A DNA stretch of 32,787 bases from an uncultured Gammaproteobacteria bacterium (GCA_937801655.1 CALMWC010000018.1:1-32787), one strand, 5' to 3'; counted from the first letter of the stretch, positions 15,179-21,900 are shown. Notes: generated by a model not told the origin, from the letters alone. Program-made: numbers and translations.

Positions 15179-15222
15179 CCCTTTATAATAAGGCTTTCAT
15201 ACATTTGGATAACTTAAAGGAA
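15179..15222. repeat. Right-end block of module A
   Basis: 44 bp beginning CCCTTTATAATAAGGCTTTC and ending AAGGAA, joined directly to tRNA-Gly-like copy 2. About 40 positions match 17674-17719, which is joined to the intact tRNA-Gly. GAAAGCC (15174) and GGCTTTC (15193) can pair as a hairpin but lack a T run, so I do not call a terminator. Confidence 0.8.
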
Positions 15223-15294
15223 TGGAGCGGGAAACGAGATTCGAACTCGCGACCTCAACCTTGGCAAGGTCGAATTCTACTATCTCTTTTCCGC
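15223..15294 (-). repeat. tRNA-Gly-like copy 2 (junction of modules A and B)
   Basis: Positions 15223-15270 are identical to the first 48 bp of the intact tRNA-Gly complement (CCA end through the anticodon stem). The 5' half diverges abruptly after that. This copy is a hybrid: its left flank matches the intact gene's flank and its right flank matches copy 1's right flank, as expected for the junction of two tandem insertions. Confidence 0.9.
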
Positions 15295-15481
15295 CTCTGT
15301 AAAACTCCCCTACACGTTATCCTGTAAGGTTCATAGCCTTATCATTGAATATTAAAAGGGCTACGTCAAGTAGCAGTGACACGTAAAGTGACACGAAACT
15401 AAAGTGCTCTATTTGCGAGTGTTTTTTATGATCTATTTCTGATCTAAACCTGATCAATTGACATTTGAAATCAATGGAGTA
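15271..15481. repeat. Left-end block of module B
   Basis: Counterpart of 13027-13266. The shared parts are the first ~125 bp, which include AGTGACAC at 15375 and 15387, and the block with GATC at 15430, 15441 and 15452, again at exactly 11-bp intervals, ending ATTTGAAATCAATGGAGTA. The stretch between them is unrelated to module A. The stretch to 15542 also holds a 15-codon ORF (15492-15539) ending 3 bp before the next gene, which I cannot support as a gene. Confidence 0.75.
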
Positions 15482-15542
15482 GTTTTAAGGTATGAAAAAA
15501 CTAATCCTAATGTCAGCAGAAATTCAGGAGTGTACTTGAAAA

Positions 15543-16469
15543 ATGTCTAAACCAAGAAAAAAAATACTTAAGTTTTTTAGTTTATTAATCGTTCCAGCCG
15601 TTCTTACTCTTGTTCTATTCTCTCAAGATGCAGAACCTTCAAATTATTTTGCAATACCGTTAGAAATTTTTTGGGTGCTAGCATATATATATTTAGCACT
15701 TTGGACAATAAGAGGTGTATGGAGGTTAATTTTTCATCCACCCGGAGAAGACTCGGTAAGATTTAAAGAATCATCTGCACCGATTAGAGCGAAATGGCTG
15801 AAAGACAAAATAAAATACTCTAGCAGTGAAAAAAAAGAAGCAAAATATAAAAAGGAGCTAGACTCTTTGGCAGAGAATTATGATATTGACCCACCAAAAA
15901 CTCCGGAGCAGATCCTAAAATCGCTTAAGAACGACCAAACAAAAGCACTTAAAGAAGCTCAGGATTCTGATTCTAGAGACTTAAATTTGTGGCGGTTGAT
16001 AACTATCACATTACAAGGGTTTGGCGAAGCTTTGGATACTATCAAGAGCGAATATGATCCACTTGTGCGCTTAGCAATTGTGTATATGTATGTAGAGCAA
16101 TTAAGCGATGAATATTCATCCAATGAGTCATCTTCGTTAGGTAAATTTTCCTACAAATTCTTTAAACAGGAGTTATCTGATGAAGATTGGGAGATCAATT
16201 TCGAAGGCACTGGTCCTGACGAGGGGGATTTCGAAGTCCCATCACCTTGGGGAAATATAATACAAGATAAAATTCAATCATCATATAAAGAGTTGCCCGA
16301 ACATGAAACAAGAAGCAACATCTGTGTAATGTTTTGCACAGACTTAGTCTCTCTTATAGATGATGATGACTTGATACAGAGATTTATATCCTTGGCACGA
16401 GATACTTTAACCGAATCAGGTTTTATGACTAAGTCTGCAGAAGGTACTTTTTCTTCAATGGAACTCTAA
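15543..16469 (+). CDS. Membrane-anchored protein of unknown function (module B cargo)
   Basis: 308 residues. A basic N-terminus is followed by two hydrophobic helices (about 10-27 and 36-58), then a large, highly charged and acidic cytoplasmic part: helical, with KEAKYKKELDSLAENYDIDP (possible coiled coil), an Asp/Glu-rich middle (ELSDEDWEINFEGTGPDEGD) and a Ser/Asp-rich tail. I recognise no domain or catalytic motif. AGGAG lies 12 nt before the ATG. The next gene starts 1 bp after its stop, so the two are almost certainly made together and may form one complex. Small size, unknown family and location in a mobile module make a defence, toxin or stress role possible, but nothing in the sequence shows it. 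Confidence 0.7.
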   Translation: MSKPRKKILKFFSLLIVPAVLTLVLFSQDAEPSNYFAIPLEIFWVLAYIYLALWTIRGVWRLIFHPPGEDSVRFKESSAPIRAKWLKDKIKYSSSEKKEAKYKKELDSLAENYDIDPPKTPEQILKSLKNDQTKALKEAQDSDSRDLNLWRLITITLQGFGEALDTIKSEYDPLVRLAIVYMYVEQLSDEYSSNESSSLGKFSYKFFKQELSDEDWEINFEGTGPDEGDFEVPSPWGNIIQDKIQSSYKELPEHETRSNICVMFCTDLVSLIDDDDLIQRFISLARDTLTESGFMTKSAEGTFSSMEL

Positions 16470-16470
16470 A

Positions 16471-16962
16471 ATGTCCCTTTCAGAAAAAGAAAAAAATTAT
16501 ATAAAAAAAAATATTGAGTCTGATAGCGATTTAGATCTAGAAATAATTATTGATGTAATAAACAAGAAAAGAGATCCTGACGATCAACTTGAGATAGAGG
16601 ATCTTACCGAATATATTGAAACACTTTCCAGCGGCAAAAAGAGTTCTAAAAAACATCTAAAAAAAGCAAAAGAAATGAAAAAATACAAAGATTTAGAAAC
16701 GCTGATTTTAGAGACAACTAATATAACGGCAGGGGTAATTGAAAATCTTCTTCCAGTATTAATTGATGACATTCTGACTCCCCAGAAACCAAAAGATTAT
16801 ACGATAGTTAAAGCTGCTGTGACTGAAGGTTTAGAGAATGATGTTAAAAAAATGATGTCAATTGGGTGGATACCATTTGGGGGTGTTGGTGTAGATAGAG
16901 CTGGTATGGGAGGAGTTGCATTAGGTCAAATGACATACTTTCAAGTCATGGTTAAATATTAA
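16471..16962 (+). CDS. Protein with C-terminal DUF1737-like domain (module B cargo)
   Basis: 163 residues in two parts. Residues 1-100 are highly charged, mostly helical and Lys/Glu/Asp rich (SDLDLEIIIDVINKKRDPDD; KKSSKKHLKKAKEMKKYKD). The last 55 or so residues, from DYTIVKAAVTEGLENDVKKM through SIGWIPFGGVGVD to YFQVMVKY, follow the DUF1737 pattern (strand, helix, GW.P.GGV, YYQAMVK), a small domain of unknown biochemical role. The N-terminal part may be a partner- or nucleic-acid-binding region (inference). Separated by one base from the membrane protein before it. Confidence 0.65.
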   Translation: MSLSEKEKNYIKKNIESDSDLDLEIIIDVINKKRDPDDQLEIEDLTEYIETLSSGKKSSKKHLKKAKEMKKYKDLETLILETTNITAGVIENLLPVLIDDILTPQKPKDYTIVKAAVTEGLENDVKKMMSIGWIPFGGVGVDRAGMGGVALGQMTYFQVMVKY

Positions 16963-16987
16963 TTACAGAAAAGGATTTAACCAAAGC

Positions 16988-17009
16988 CAGATTAAAAAGG
17001 AGAACTAAA
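16988..17009 (+). repeat. Shared cargo leader, copy in module B
   Basis: The same 22 bases as at 14103-14124, with an AGGAG ribosome-binding site, here followed directly by the ATG of the lipoprotein gene. The preceding bases ACCAA are also shared, with a small indel between. Confidence 0.8.
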
Positions 17010-17276
17010 ATGAAAAAAATTATGCTTAAGATTAAATATATTATTCCAATAGCCCTCATGATATTTATTACTGCTTGTGACAATCGAACTGATGCAGAAA
17101 AGAGATATGACGAAGCTAGGGAAAACTTTGATAGAGATTTGGACAGGATAATAGAAAAGGGAAAAAGAGACTTGGATAAAAATAGAAGAGGGGTGGAAAT
17201 GGAGTACTACCAAAAGTGCAAAGAAAACGCCTATGGCACAACTATTTGTACTACAGAATACGGTTATCCCGATTAA
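17010..17276 (+). CDS. Small lipoprotein with charged coiled-coil region
   Basis: 88 residues. A basic, hydrophobic signal ends in the lipobox ITAC (Cys23), followed by DN, where Asp at +2 favours inner-membrane retention. The mature part is a single very charged helix (AEKRYDEARENFDRDLDRII, EKGKRDLDKNRR) that could form a coiled coil, then a short tail with two cysteines (KCKENAYGTTICTTEYGYPD). No family recognised. Expressed from the strong leader shared with the module A cytochrome. It may work with the preceding pair, since all three are in module B and two are membrane-associated. Confidence 0.7.
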   Translation: MKKIMLKIKYIIPIALMIFITACDNRTDAEKRYDEARENFDRDLDRIIEKGKRDLDKNRRGVEMEYYQKCKENAYGTTICTTEYGYPD

Positions 17277-17673
17277 AAATAAGTTATCTTCGCCTTTGTC
17301 TGCTAACCAAACCAGAACCAGTTCAGGTTCGGTACGGACATCAACTTTTGATTCCAGTGTCTACAAAGAAACTGGAATGCGAAACCTTCGATTCATCAAT
17401 AGCTAGAAAGAACCTAGACCTCCCAAAAACTAACAAACTGAGCAACCTCAGTAAACAGCTTGAGCTAACAAGCCTTGTCAGCTAATTCACAAAGGTTGGA
17501 TATACAAAAAGTATTTCCTATCTTTACTCAAATTAGTGTATTTACCAAAAAAAGGTAGAAAATCCGAAAGTGCCACGTAAAGTGGCACGTGTTTTTAATG
17601 GGTTTCAAGGGATTGGAAAAAGGTATGAACCCTACACAGTATGAAAGTCGTATGACGACCAAATCATATCAAT
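17277..17673. other. Non-coding or decayed stretch at the right of module B
   Basis: About 400 bp with no convincing gene. It holds an 8-bp perfect inverted repeat (ATTCCAGT 17351-17358, ACTGGAAT 17371-17378), the GTGCCAC/GTGGCAC motif at 17569-17589, and the small palindrome GTCGTATGACGAC at 17647-17659. An open frame through 17216-17485 overlaps the lipoprotein and looks like chance or the tail of a lost gene. Confidence 0.5.
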
Positions 17674-17719
17674 CCCTTTATAATAAAGGCTTTCAGACAT
17701 TTGAGATAACTTGAAGGAA
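17674..17719. repeat. Right-end block of module B
   Basis: 46 bp beginning CCCTTTATAATAAAGGCTTT, matching 15179-15222 at about 40 positions, and joined directly to the CCA end of the intact tRNA-Gly. It is the immediate downstream flank of the tRNA. Confidence 0.8.
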
Positions 17720-17795
17720 TGGAGCGGGAAACGAGATTCGAACTCGCGACCTCAACCTTGGCAAGGTTGCGCTCTACCAGCTGAGCTATTCCCGC
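17720..17795 (-). tRNA. glyW: tRNA-Gly (GCC), intact; integration target
   Basis: 76 nt on the minus strand with encoded CCA. Acceptor arms GCGGGAA and TTTCCCGC pair, the D arm is TAGCTCAGCTGGTAGAGC, the anticodon loop TTGCCAA gives GCC, and the T loop is GTTCGAATC. It is the only complete one of four tRNA-Gly-related sequences here. Two partial copies to the left keep its 3' half and one to the right keeps its 5' half. It corresponds by position and type to E. coli glyW behind pgsA, though here pgsA is 13.4 kb away. Confidence 0.97.
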
Positions 17796-17945
17796 TATGT
17801 ACTATTTTTATTGACTTCCACCAGTTTTACTTAATGTGATTAAGGTGATTGTTCACACTAAGGTCACAGATCAGTTAAAAACATTGAGTTGAAATCAATC
17901 GTAATTAGCTAGATGAATTATACAGGAAAGATTGGTACATAGGGA

Positions 17946-18503
17946 TTAAACGAATAACCGAGCTTCTTTAGAAAATATTTCTTCAATCATAGGTATAAAA
18001 TGTTCTAAAGATTTGGTTTCATAATTTGGATCAAATGATTTTTGATCCCATTTAGAACAAAAATCTATACAGTCTTGATAATAAGGATGATCTTTGTATT
18101 TATCTCTTAAATTTCTATCTTCATCATAATGATGCACCCAATAGTAACCTTGAAATAATCCATGATTAAGAACTATCCAATAATTCTTTTCGCTAATGTA
18201 CGGCCTTAAAAGTGCTGCAGAAACCTGAGAATGATTAGATGGCAATATGACATCGCCTATATCATGAAGCAATGCACAAACTATTGTTTCTACGTCAGCT
18301 CCATCTTTTTCAGCTCTTGTAGCAGTTTGTAGAGAATGTTGAAGCCGGCTAATTTGATATGGGGATTCTCCATCCATCATTTGAAGCCACTGAATAGCTT
18401 TTTTCAATAAACCTCTTTCATTTTCTAATTGATGGATTGCTATAAGATCGTAATCTTCCTTAGTTCCTTTATCCATTGATATAAATTCAACTTTTTTTAT
18501 CAA
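17946..18503 (-). CDS. HD-domain protein, probable mixed-valent di-iron oxygenase (PhnZ/TmpB/MIOX-like)
   Basis: 185 residues from a TTG at 18503 with GGGAG 8 nt upstream. The HD core is visible: His56 in RLQHSLQTA, the pair His80-Asp81 in ALLHDIGD, His91 in PSNHSQ, His114 in VLNHGLFQGYYW, and Asp153 or Asp158 in KWDQKSFDP. Spacings (24 residues from the first His to HD, 23 between the third and fourth His) match those I recall for the di-iron oxygenases PhnZ and MIOX, and QHSLQTA recalls MIOX. PhnZ and TmpB cleave hydroxylated phosphonates made by a partner 2-oxoglutarate oxygenase. Here the partner is the gene just upstream, 5 bp away. The PhnZ Tyr/Glu substrate pair is not conserved in position, so the substrate is open; a plain phosphohydrolase is the alternative. 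Confidence 0.72.
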   Translation of the reverse strand: MIKKVEFISMDKGTKEDYDLIAIHQLENERGLLKKAIQWLQMMDGESPYQISRLQHSLQTATRAEKDGADVETIVCALLHDIGDVILPSNHSQVSAALLRPYISEKNYWIVLNHGLFQGYYWVHHYDEDRNLRDKYKDHPYYQDCIDFCSKWDQKSFDPNYETKSLEHFIPMIEEIFSKEARLFV

Positions 18504-18508
18504 ACTAA

Positions 18509-19588
18509 TTACTCCCTTAAATTTTCATAGAGAACTAAATTATTTTCTATGTTATCCATCTCATAGTATGCATCTTGAAGATGACGCTTACCACTTGGAT
18601 TAAACTTTTCTCTTCCATGAAGAACTCTATGAGCAGAAACTAAAAGTATATGCCCTGCTTCAAGTCTAAATTTTGATTTATATTTTTCACTATTAATTCT
18701 ATTACTGAGCTCATGATAAGCCTTATAAAATAAACTCACATTTTTTTTATGAGGATCTATCATTTGCATTAATTGATTTGAGTATCTAAATCCAATAATC
18801 TCATTTGTAGTATTTAACCTAATAATTGGCTCATTTGCATAAGTCTCATTTTCTTCATCAAACTCTCTGAATGGAACTGAGAAAGTACTCAAAACATTAA
18901 AAATGTCAGGATGATCATCTTTTAAGTCTTTAAGAACTTTATACCCATCAATTATCATTGATTCTCCACCTTCGCATTCATTTATTAGCATATGAAGAGC
19001 TTGAACACTCGGTGGCCATGAATAACTGGCAAAGTCATTATGAGGTGGAACTTCTAATGATGTGTGTGCAATATTATATACATGACCATCTATAGAAACA
19101 TTATGAATACGCTCAAACAATACCTCTCTTATAGGACCTAGTCTTGGAGCAAGATCTTCTAATGAATTTGGAATGCATGGAGCATTTTTAATACATATTG
19201 CTCCTTTGATAATAAATTCAGAAATAGCACTAATAGCAATGTCATTATTCTCAAGAAAGTCATTCCAATCGTAATATTTTGGAATGAAGTTATTAGTCCA
19301 TAATTCTTTTTCAGGCTTCCTAGGTTTTTTTAATAATTCTATGTCTTTAAAGCTTATGGTTGTTTCATGGTCATCAGGCCAACATATATGAATATCATTT
19401 TCATCTATGTCTACGCTTTTAGGTTTTAAATCTACAGGAACAGAATTAAGCTTAAACCTCTTTTCAAGAGTCTCCTCTATTCTGCACTCATTGCAAGGGC
19501 AGTTATCTCTAATCCATAGATATGGTAGTTCATAGTCTAATTTTTTATTACTTATAATTAATGAGATTTCATTAAGTTGAAAATCCAT
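18509..19588 (-). CDS. Gamma-butyrobetaine hydroxylase/TmpA-like Fe(II)/2-oxoglutarate dioxygenase
   Basis: 359 residues from the ATG at 19588, which has GGGAGA 5 nt upstream; an in-frame ATG at 19600 and a TTG at 19603 are less well placed. The N-terminal DUF971-type zinc domain has Cys30, Cys32 and Cys35 (LWIRDNCPCNEC) and His74. The catalytic double-stranded helix has the iron ligands His183-x-Asp185 (VPPHNDFASYSW) and His324 (RVLHGREKF), and the 2-oxoglutarate Arg335 (GKRHLQDAYY), so it looks active. The family hydroxylates quaternary amines: gamma-butyrobetaine, trimethyllysine or, for TmpA, trimethylaminoethylphosphonate. Pairing with the HD-domain gene suggests hydroxylation followed by oxidative bond cleavage. 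Confidence 0.82.
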   Translation of the reverse strand: MDFQLNEISLIISNKKLDYELPYLWIRDNCPCNECRIEETLEKRFKLNSVPVDLKPKSVDIDENDIHICWPDDHETTISFKDIELLKKPRKPEKELWTNNFIPKYYDWNDFLENNDIAISAISEFIIKGAICIKNAPCIPNSLEDLAPRLGPIREVLFERIHNVSIDGHVYNIAHTSLEVPPHNDFASYSWPPSVQALHMLINECEGGESMIIDGYKVLKDLKDDHPDIFNVLSTFSVPFREFDEENETYANEPIIRLNTTNEIIGFRYSNQLMQMIDPHKKNVSLFYKAYHELSNRINSEKYKSKFRLEAGHILLVSAHRVLHGREKFNPSGKRHLQDAYYEMDNIENNLVLYENLRE

Positions 19589-19731
19589 TCTATCTCCCAT
19601 CAAATATTTTTTGTCATGATCACACTATGGTCACACAAGAAAATCAACAGTTCAAGGAGTATAGTCTTTCAAATGTACTGTATATATAGGCTTTATACTA
19701 TATCTATTATGTTTATAAGAGAGGACATAGT

Positions 19732-19770
19732 CTTGACAAGGTTGCACTCTACTAGCTTCGCTATTCCCGC
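19732..19770 (-). pseudogene. tRNA-Gly 5'-half relic
   Basis: 39 bp matching the intact tRNA-Gly from anticodon stem to 5' end, with substitutions (anticodon position GGC to GAC on the plus strand, D-loop CAGCTGAG to TAGCTTCG) and an exact CTATTCCCGC 5' end. The 3' half is not recognisable to the left, where only faint similarity remains. It is the mirror of copies 1 and 2, which keep the 3' half, and is best explained as the decayed original or an older tandem tRNA-Gly. Confidence 0.75.
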
Positions 19771-19815
19771 TTAAAGTAAAGAAGAATGTTTTAACCTTAG
19801 CCTTTCAATCCTTTG

Positions 19816-20352
19816 TCATTCAGACCATTTTTGAGGTATTTTGACAATCTTAGTCATGTCATATCCAATGCTTTCAATGAAACTCATTGCATTAGAGTAA
19901 TCTTCTTCGCTCATAGTTGGAGACCTAGACATCAACCAGACGTAATCACGTTTATTTCTTCCAATAATTGTATAGGAATAATCATCGGCCAAGTACACGA
20001 CTCTAAAATCGGCTTTAATTGGCCAAATAAACTGCATCCCCCATAAAGCATTTGAATTATTATCCATGATGAATCCTTTCGGATTGTATTTTTTTCTTTC
20101 ACCACTGAAGTCTCCTTTATTAAACGAGAATTCTGTCGATATGGTTCCATCAGGATTCAAGGTGTAATTCTCAATAGCATTGAAAATATCTTTTTCAAGA
20201 AATGTAGGGATTACAGCTATAACAAACCAATCGCCCATAAATTTCTCAATATCAAGGTATTCAATTGTTCTCAGCTCATTGTTTTGAATGGAGCAAGAAG
20301 TTGAAGTTAAGATAAATAGGCAGAGCAATAGTGATTTAGTTATTTTTTTCAT
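19816..20352 (-). CDS. blc: Blc-type bacterial lipocalin (lipoprotein)
   Basis: 178 residues from ATG 20352, chosen over an upstream GTG (20367) because it starts a classic lipoprotein signal MKKITKSLLLCLFILTSTSC (lipobox Cys20). The lipocalin motifs follow: the GxW element FMGDWFVIAVIPTF, NYTLNPDGTISTEFSF, and the conserved VVYLADDYSYTIIGRNKRD followed by VWLMSRSPTM near the C-terminus. The family binds fatty acids or lysophospholipids at the outer membrane and is tied to envelope stress. It lies just right of the tRNA-Gly relic. Confidence 0.9.
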   Translation of the reverse strand: MKKITKSLLLCLFILTSTSCSIQNNELRTIEYLDIEKFMGDWFVIAVIPTFLEKDIFNAIENYTLNPDGTISTEFSFNKGDFSGERKKYNPKGFIMDNNSNALWGMQFIWPIKADFRVVYLADDYSYTIIGRNKRDYVWLMSRSPTMSEEDYSNAMSFIESIGYDMTKIVKIPQKWSE

Positions 20353-20397
20353 AGGATAAATATACACACTATCTTTATCATAAGTTAAAATAATTTT

Positions 20398-21180
20398 ATG
20401 AAAAATATTATTTTAGTACTGTTAGTCAATATATTAGCAATAGTAAATTCTTCTGCATCTGATCAAAATTTAAATACAAATAATATAAAAAAGAGTGGGC
20501 CTCAAAATATTTTATTTATTGGAAATAGTTACCTTTATTATAATGATAGTTTACATAACCATTTTAAAAGGATTGTTGAGGAAAGATTTCCAGATTATGA
20601 TGGAGGAAACAGCGTCAAATCTTCAACAATTGGTGGTTCAAGATTAAAACATCATAACTTAGAGCATTTGCTAGGAGCCAAATCAATAAGTTCAGTAGAT
20701 AAATTTGATCTAGTCATACTCCAAGGTGGAAGTGGAGAATCTCTTTCGAAAAATGATCGAGAGGAATTCTTCAAAGTAGTAAAAAAACACATTAATAAAA
20801 TAAAATCAATTGGATCAAATGCTGCCCTTTATATGATTCATGCATATGTTGAACCTCATGAAAGTTACTCACCTAATCTCATTCGAGTCATAGAAAAAAT
20901 GTATACAAAAGCAGGCAAAGATAATAATGCATTGGTGATTCCAGTGGGCTTAGCATTTGAGAATGCATATAATCAAAGACCTACCATCAAGCTGCATAAA
21001 ATAGATGGCACACATCCTGATATTTTAGGTACTTACTTGGCCGCTTGTGTTGTTTATGCGAGCATACATAAAGACAATCCTATTGGTATAAGTTATGACT
21101 ATAATGGTGCGATTAACTCTGAGGATAAATTATTTCTACAAAGCATTGCTCATGAGACAGTTCAAAAATATTTCAATTAA
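20398..21180 (+). CDS. Exported SGNH/GDSL-like hydrolase (DUF4886-like)
   Basis: 260 residues with a signal peptide (MKNIILVLLVNILAIVNSSA, cleavage about residue 20). Block I is ILFIGNSYLYYND (nucleophile Ser in GNS, in place of GDS), the GG and oxyanion region is VILQGGSGESLSKND, and the catalytic Asp/His pair is in KIDGTHPDILGTYLAACVVY. This matches the SGNH fold, close to DUF4886; likely a periplasmic esterase or carbohydrate deacetylase. First gene of a tight plus-strand operon: the next start codon follows its TAA directly. Confidence 0.8.
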   Translation: MKNIILVLLVNILAIVNSSASDQNLNTNNIKKSGPQNILFIGNSYLYYNDSLHNHFKRIVEERFPDYDGGNSVKSSTIGGSRLKHHNLEHLLGAKSISSVDKFDLVILQGGSGESLSKNDREEFFKVVKKHINKIKSIGSNAALYMIHAYVEPHESYSPNLIRVIEKMYTKAGKDNNALVIPVGLAFENAYNQRPTIKLHKIDGTHPDILGTYLAACVVYASIHKDNPIGISYDYNGAINSEDKLFLQSIAHETVQKYFN

Positions 21181-21894
21181 ATGAAAACAGTTTTAGTCAC
21201 AGGTGGGAATAGAGGATTGGGACTTGAGTTTGTTAAGCAATATTCTCAACTGGGTTACAGAATCATTGTGACCTGCAGAAAACCTGATGAAGCCAGAGAG
21301 CTGAATGTTTTGAAAGAAACCTCAAAGACAGATATTAAAATACATACACTGGATGTAACAAATCATCAGGAAATTGATGCATTGTCTAAGTCACTATCAA
21401 ATATAGCCATAGATATCATAATAAATAATGCAGGGATTATTGGGCCATTTCCAATATTTGAACATATTAAAAAACAACGTTTCAAAACAATGGATTACTC
21501 AGTCTGGGAAGAGGTACTAAGAACCAATCTCTTTGGACCAGTTAAAATCTCTGAATCGTTTCTAGAAAATATTAAAAGTGGACAAGATAAAAAAATAATC
21601 TTCATTTCCAGCACAGTAGGGTCAATCAATGAAGGCAAAGAATCTGCTTATGCTTATGCAACAAGTAAAACTGCATTAAATAAAGCAATTTCTCTGATGG
21701 CAGAGAACTTAAAAAGTGAGAAGATTAATGTATTGGCTCTCTGCCCCGGTTATGTAAAAACAAGGATGAATGGTGGTGGAGCCAACCTTGAAACCTATGA
21801 AAGCATTGAAGGGATGATTAAACAGATTGATTCACTCAATGAATCAAATACAGGTACTTTCTTGAGATACAATGGTGAAAAAATAACGTGGTAA
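21181..21894 (+). CDS. Short-chain dehydrogenase/reductase (C-factor-like)
   Basis: 237 residues. The cofactor-binding motif TGGNRGLG is at 7-14, the structural NNAG is in DIIINNAGIIGP, the catalytic Ser is in IIFISSTVGSI, and the YxxxK motif is in YAYATSKTALN, followed by CPGYVKTRM. This is a classical SDR; sequence style is close to C-factor/YciK-like carbonyl reductases. Substrate unknown. The ATG abuts the previous stop with no gap, and the VOC gene begins 6 bp after it, so it is part of a four-gene operon. Confidence 0.88.
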   Translation: MKTVLVTGGNRGLGLEFVKQYSQLGYRIIVTCRKPDEARELNVLKETSKTDIKIHTLDVTNHQEIDALSKSLSNIAIDIIINNAGIIGPFPIFEHIKKQRFKTMDYSVWEEVLRTNLFGPVKISESFLENIKSGQDKKIIFISSTVGSINEGKESAYAYATSKTALNKAISLMAENLKSEKINVLALCPGYVKTRMNGGGANLETYESIEGMIKQIDSLNESNTGTFLRYNGEKITW

Positions 21895-21900
21895 TTGATT

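Larger units (their letters stand above)
12981..15222 (-). mobile_element. Module A: tRNA-Gly-bounded cargo element without recombinase
   Basis: A 2.2-kb segment bounded by tRNA-Gly-like copies 1 and 2. Its left end (13027-13266) aligns with that of module B (15271-15481) and its right end (15179-15222) with that of B (17674-17719), so A and B belong to one element family inserted head to tail. Cargo, all on the plus strand: a sulfotransferase-like protein, a 36-codon ORF, cytochrome c and a LysE-type exporter. There is no integrase, transposase or replication gene. The LysE gene looks richer in G+C than its neighbours by eye. The strand given is that of the target tRNA. Confidence 0.72.
15223..17719 (-). 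mobile_element. Module B: tRNA-Gly-bounded cargo element without recombinase
   Basis: A 2.5-kb segment from copy 2 to the 3' end of the intact tRNA-Gly. Near each end is the same motif in direct orientation: AGTGACAC twice with a 12-bp period at 15375, and AGTGCCAC plus AGTGGCAC with the same period at 17569, both with GTAA between the half-sites. A CCCTACAC element lies outside the motif at both ends (15313 and about 17628). Cargo: two coupled genes of unknown function and a small lipoprotein. No recombinase gene. Confidence 0.72.
17796..19731 (-). mobile_element. Candidate module C between intact tRNA-Gly and a 5'-half relic
   Basis: Two minus-strand genes (HD-domain and GBBH-like oxygenase) lie between the intact tRNA-Gly and a degenerate tRNA-Gly fragment at 19732. 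A 16-bp motif TCACACTAWGGTCACA occurs near each end in the same orientation (17853-17868 and 19620-19635, one difference), paralleling the paired end motifs of module B though with a different sequence. This suggests a third, older insertion that may have brought the present intact tRNA, after which the original decayed. Weaker case than A and B. Confidence 0.4.

Noticed and set aside
15174-15199. Terminator after the LysE gene
   Set aside because: GAAAGCC/GGCTTTC can form a hairpin but no T run follows on either strand; better explained as part of the element right end.
15145-15327. 60-residue plus-strand ORF containing RDSNSRP
   Set aside because: It reads antisense through tRNA-Gly-like copy 2; such peptides are a common tRNA-shadow artefact.
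17216-17485. 89-residue ORF overlapping the lipoprotein end
   Set aside because: Overlaps a better-supported gene, has no ribosome-binding site and no recognisable domain.
12981-19770. CRISPR array or integron attC series suggested by the repeated ~48-bp sequence
   Set aside because: The repeats are tRNA-Gly parts with 2-2.5 kb of genes between them, no short spacers, no cas genes, no integron integrase, and no attC-like folding core.
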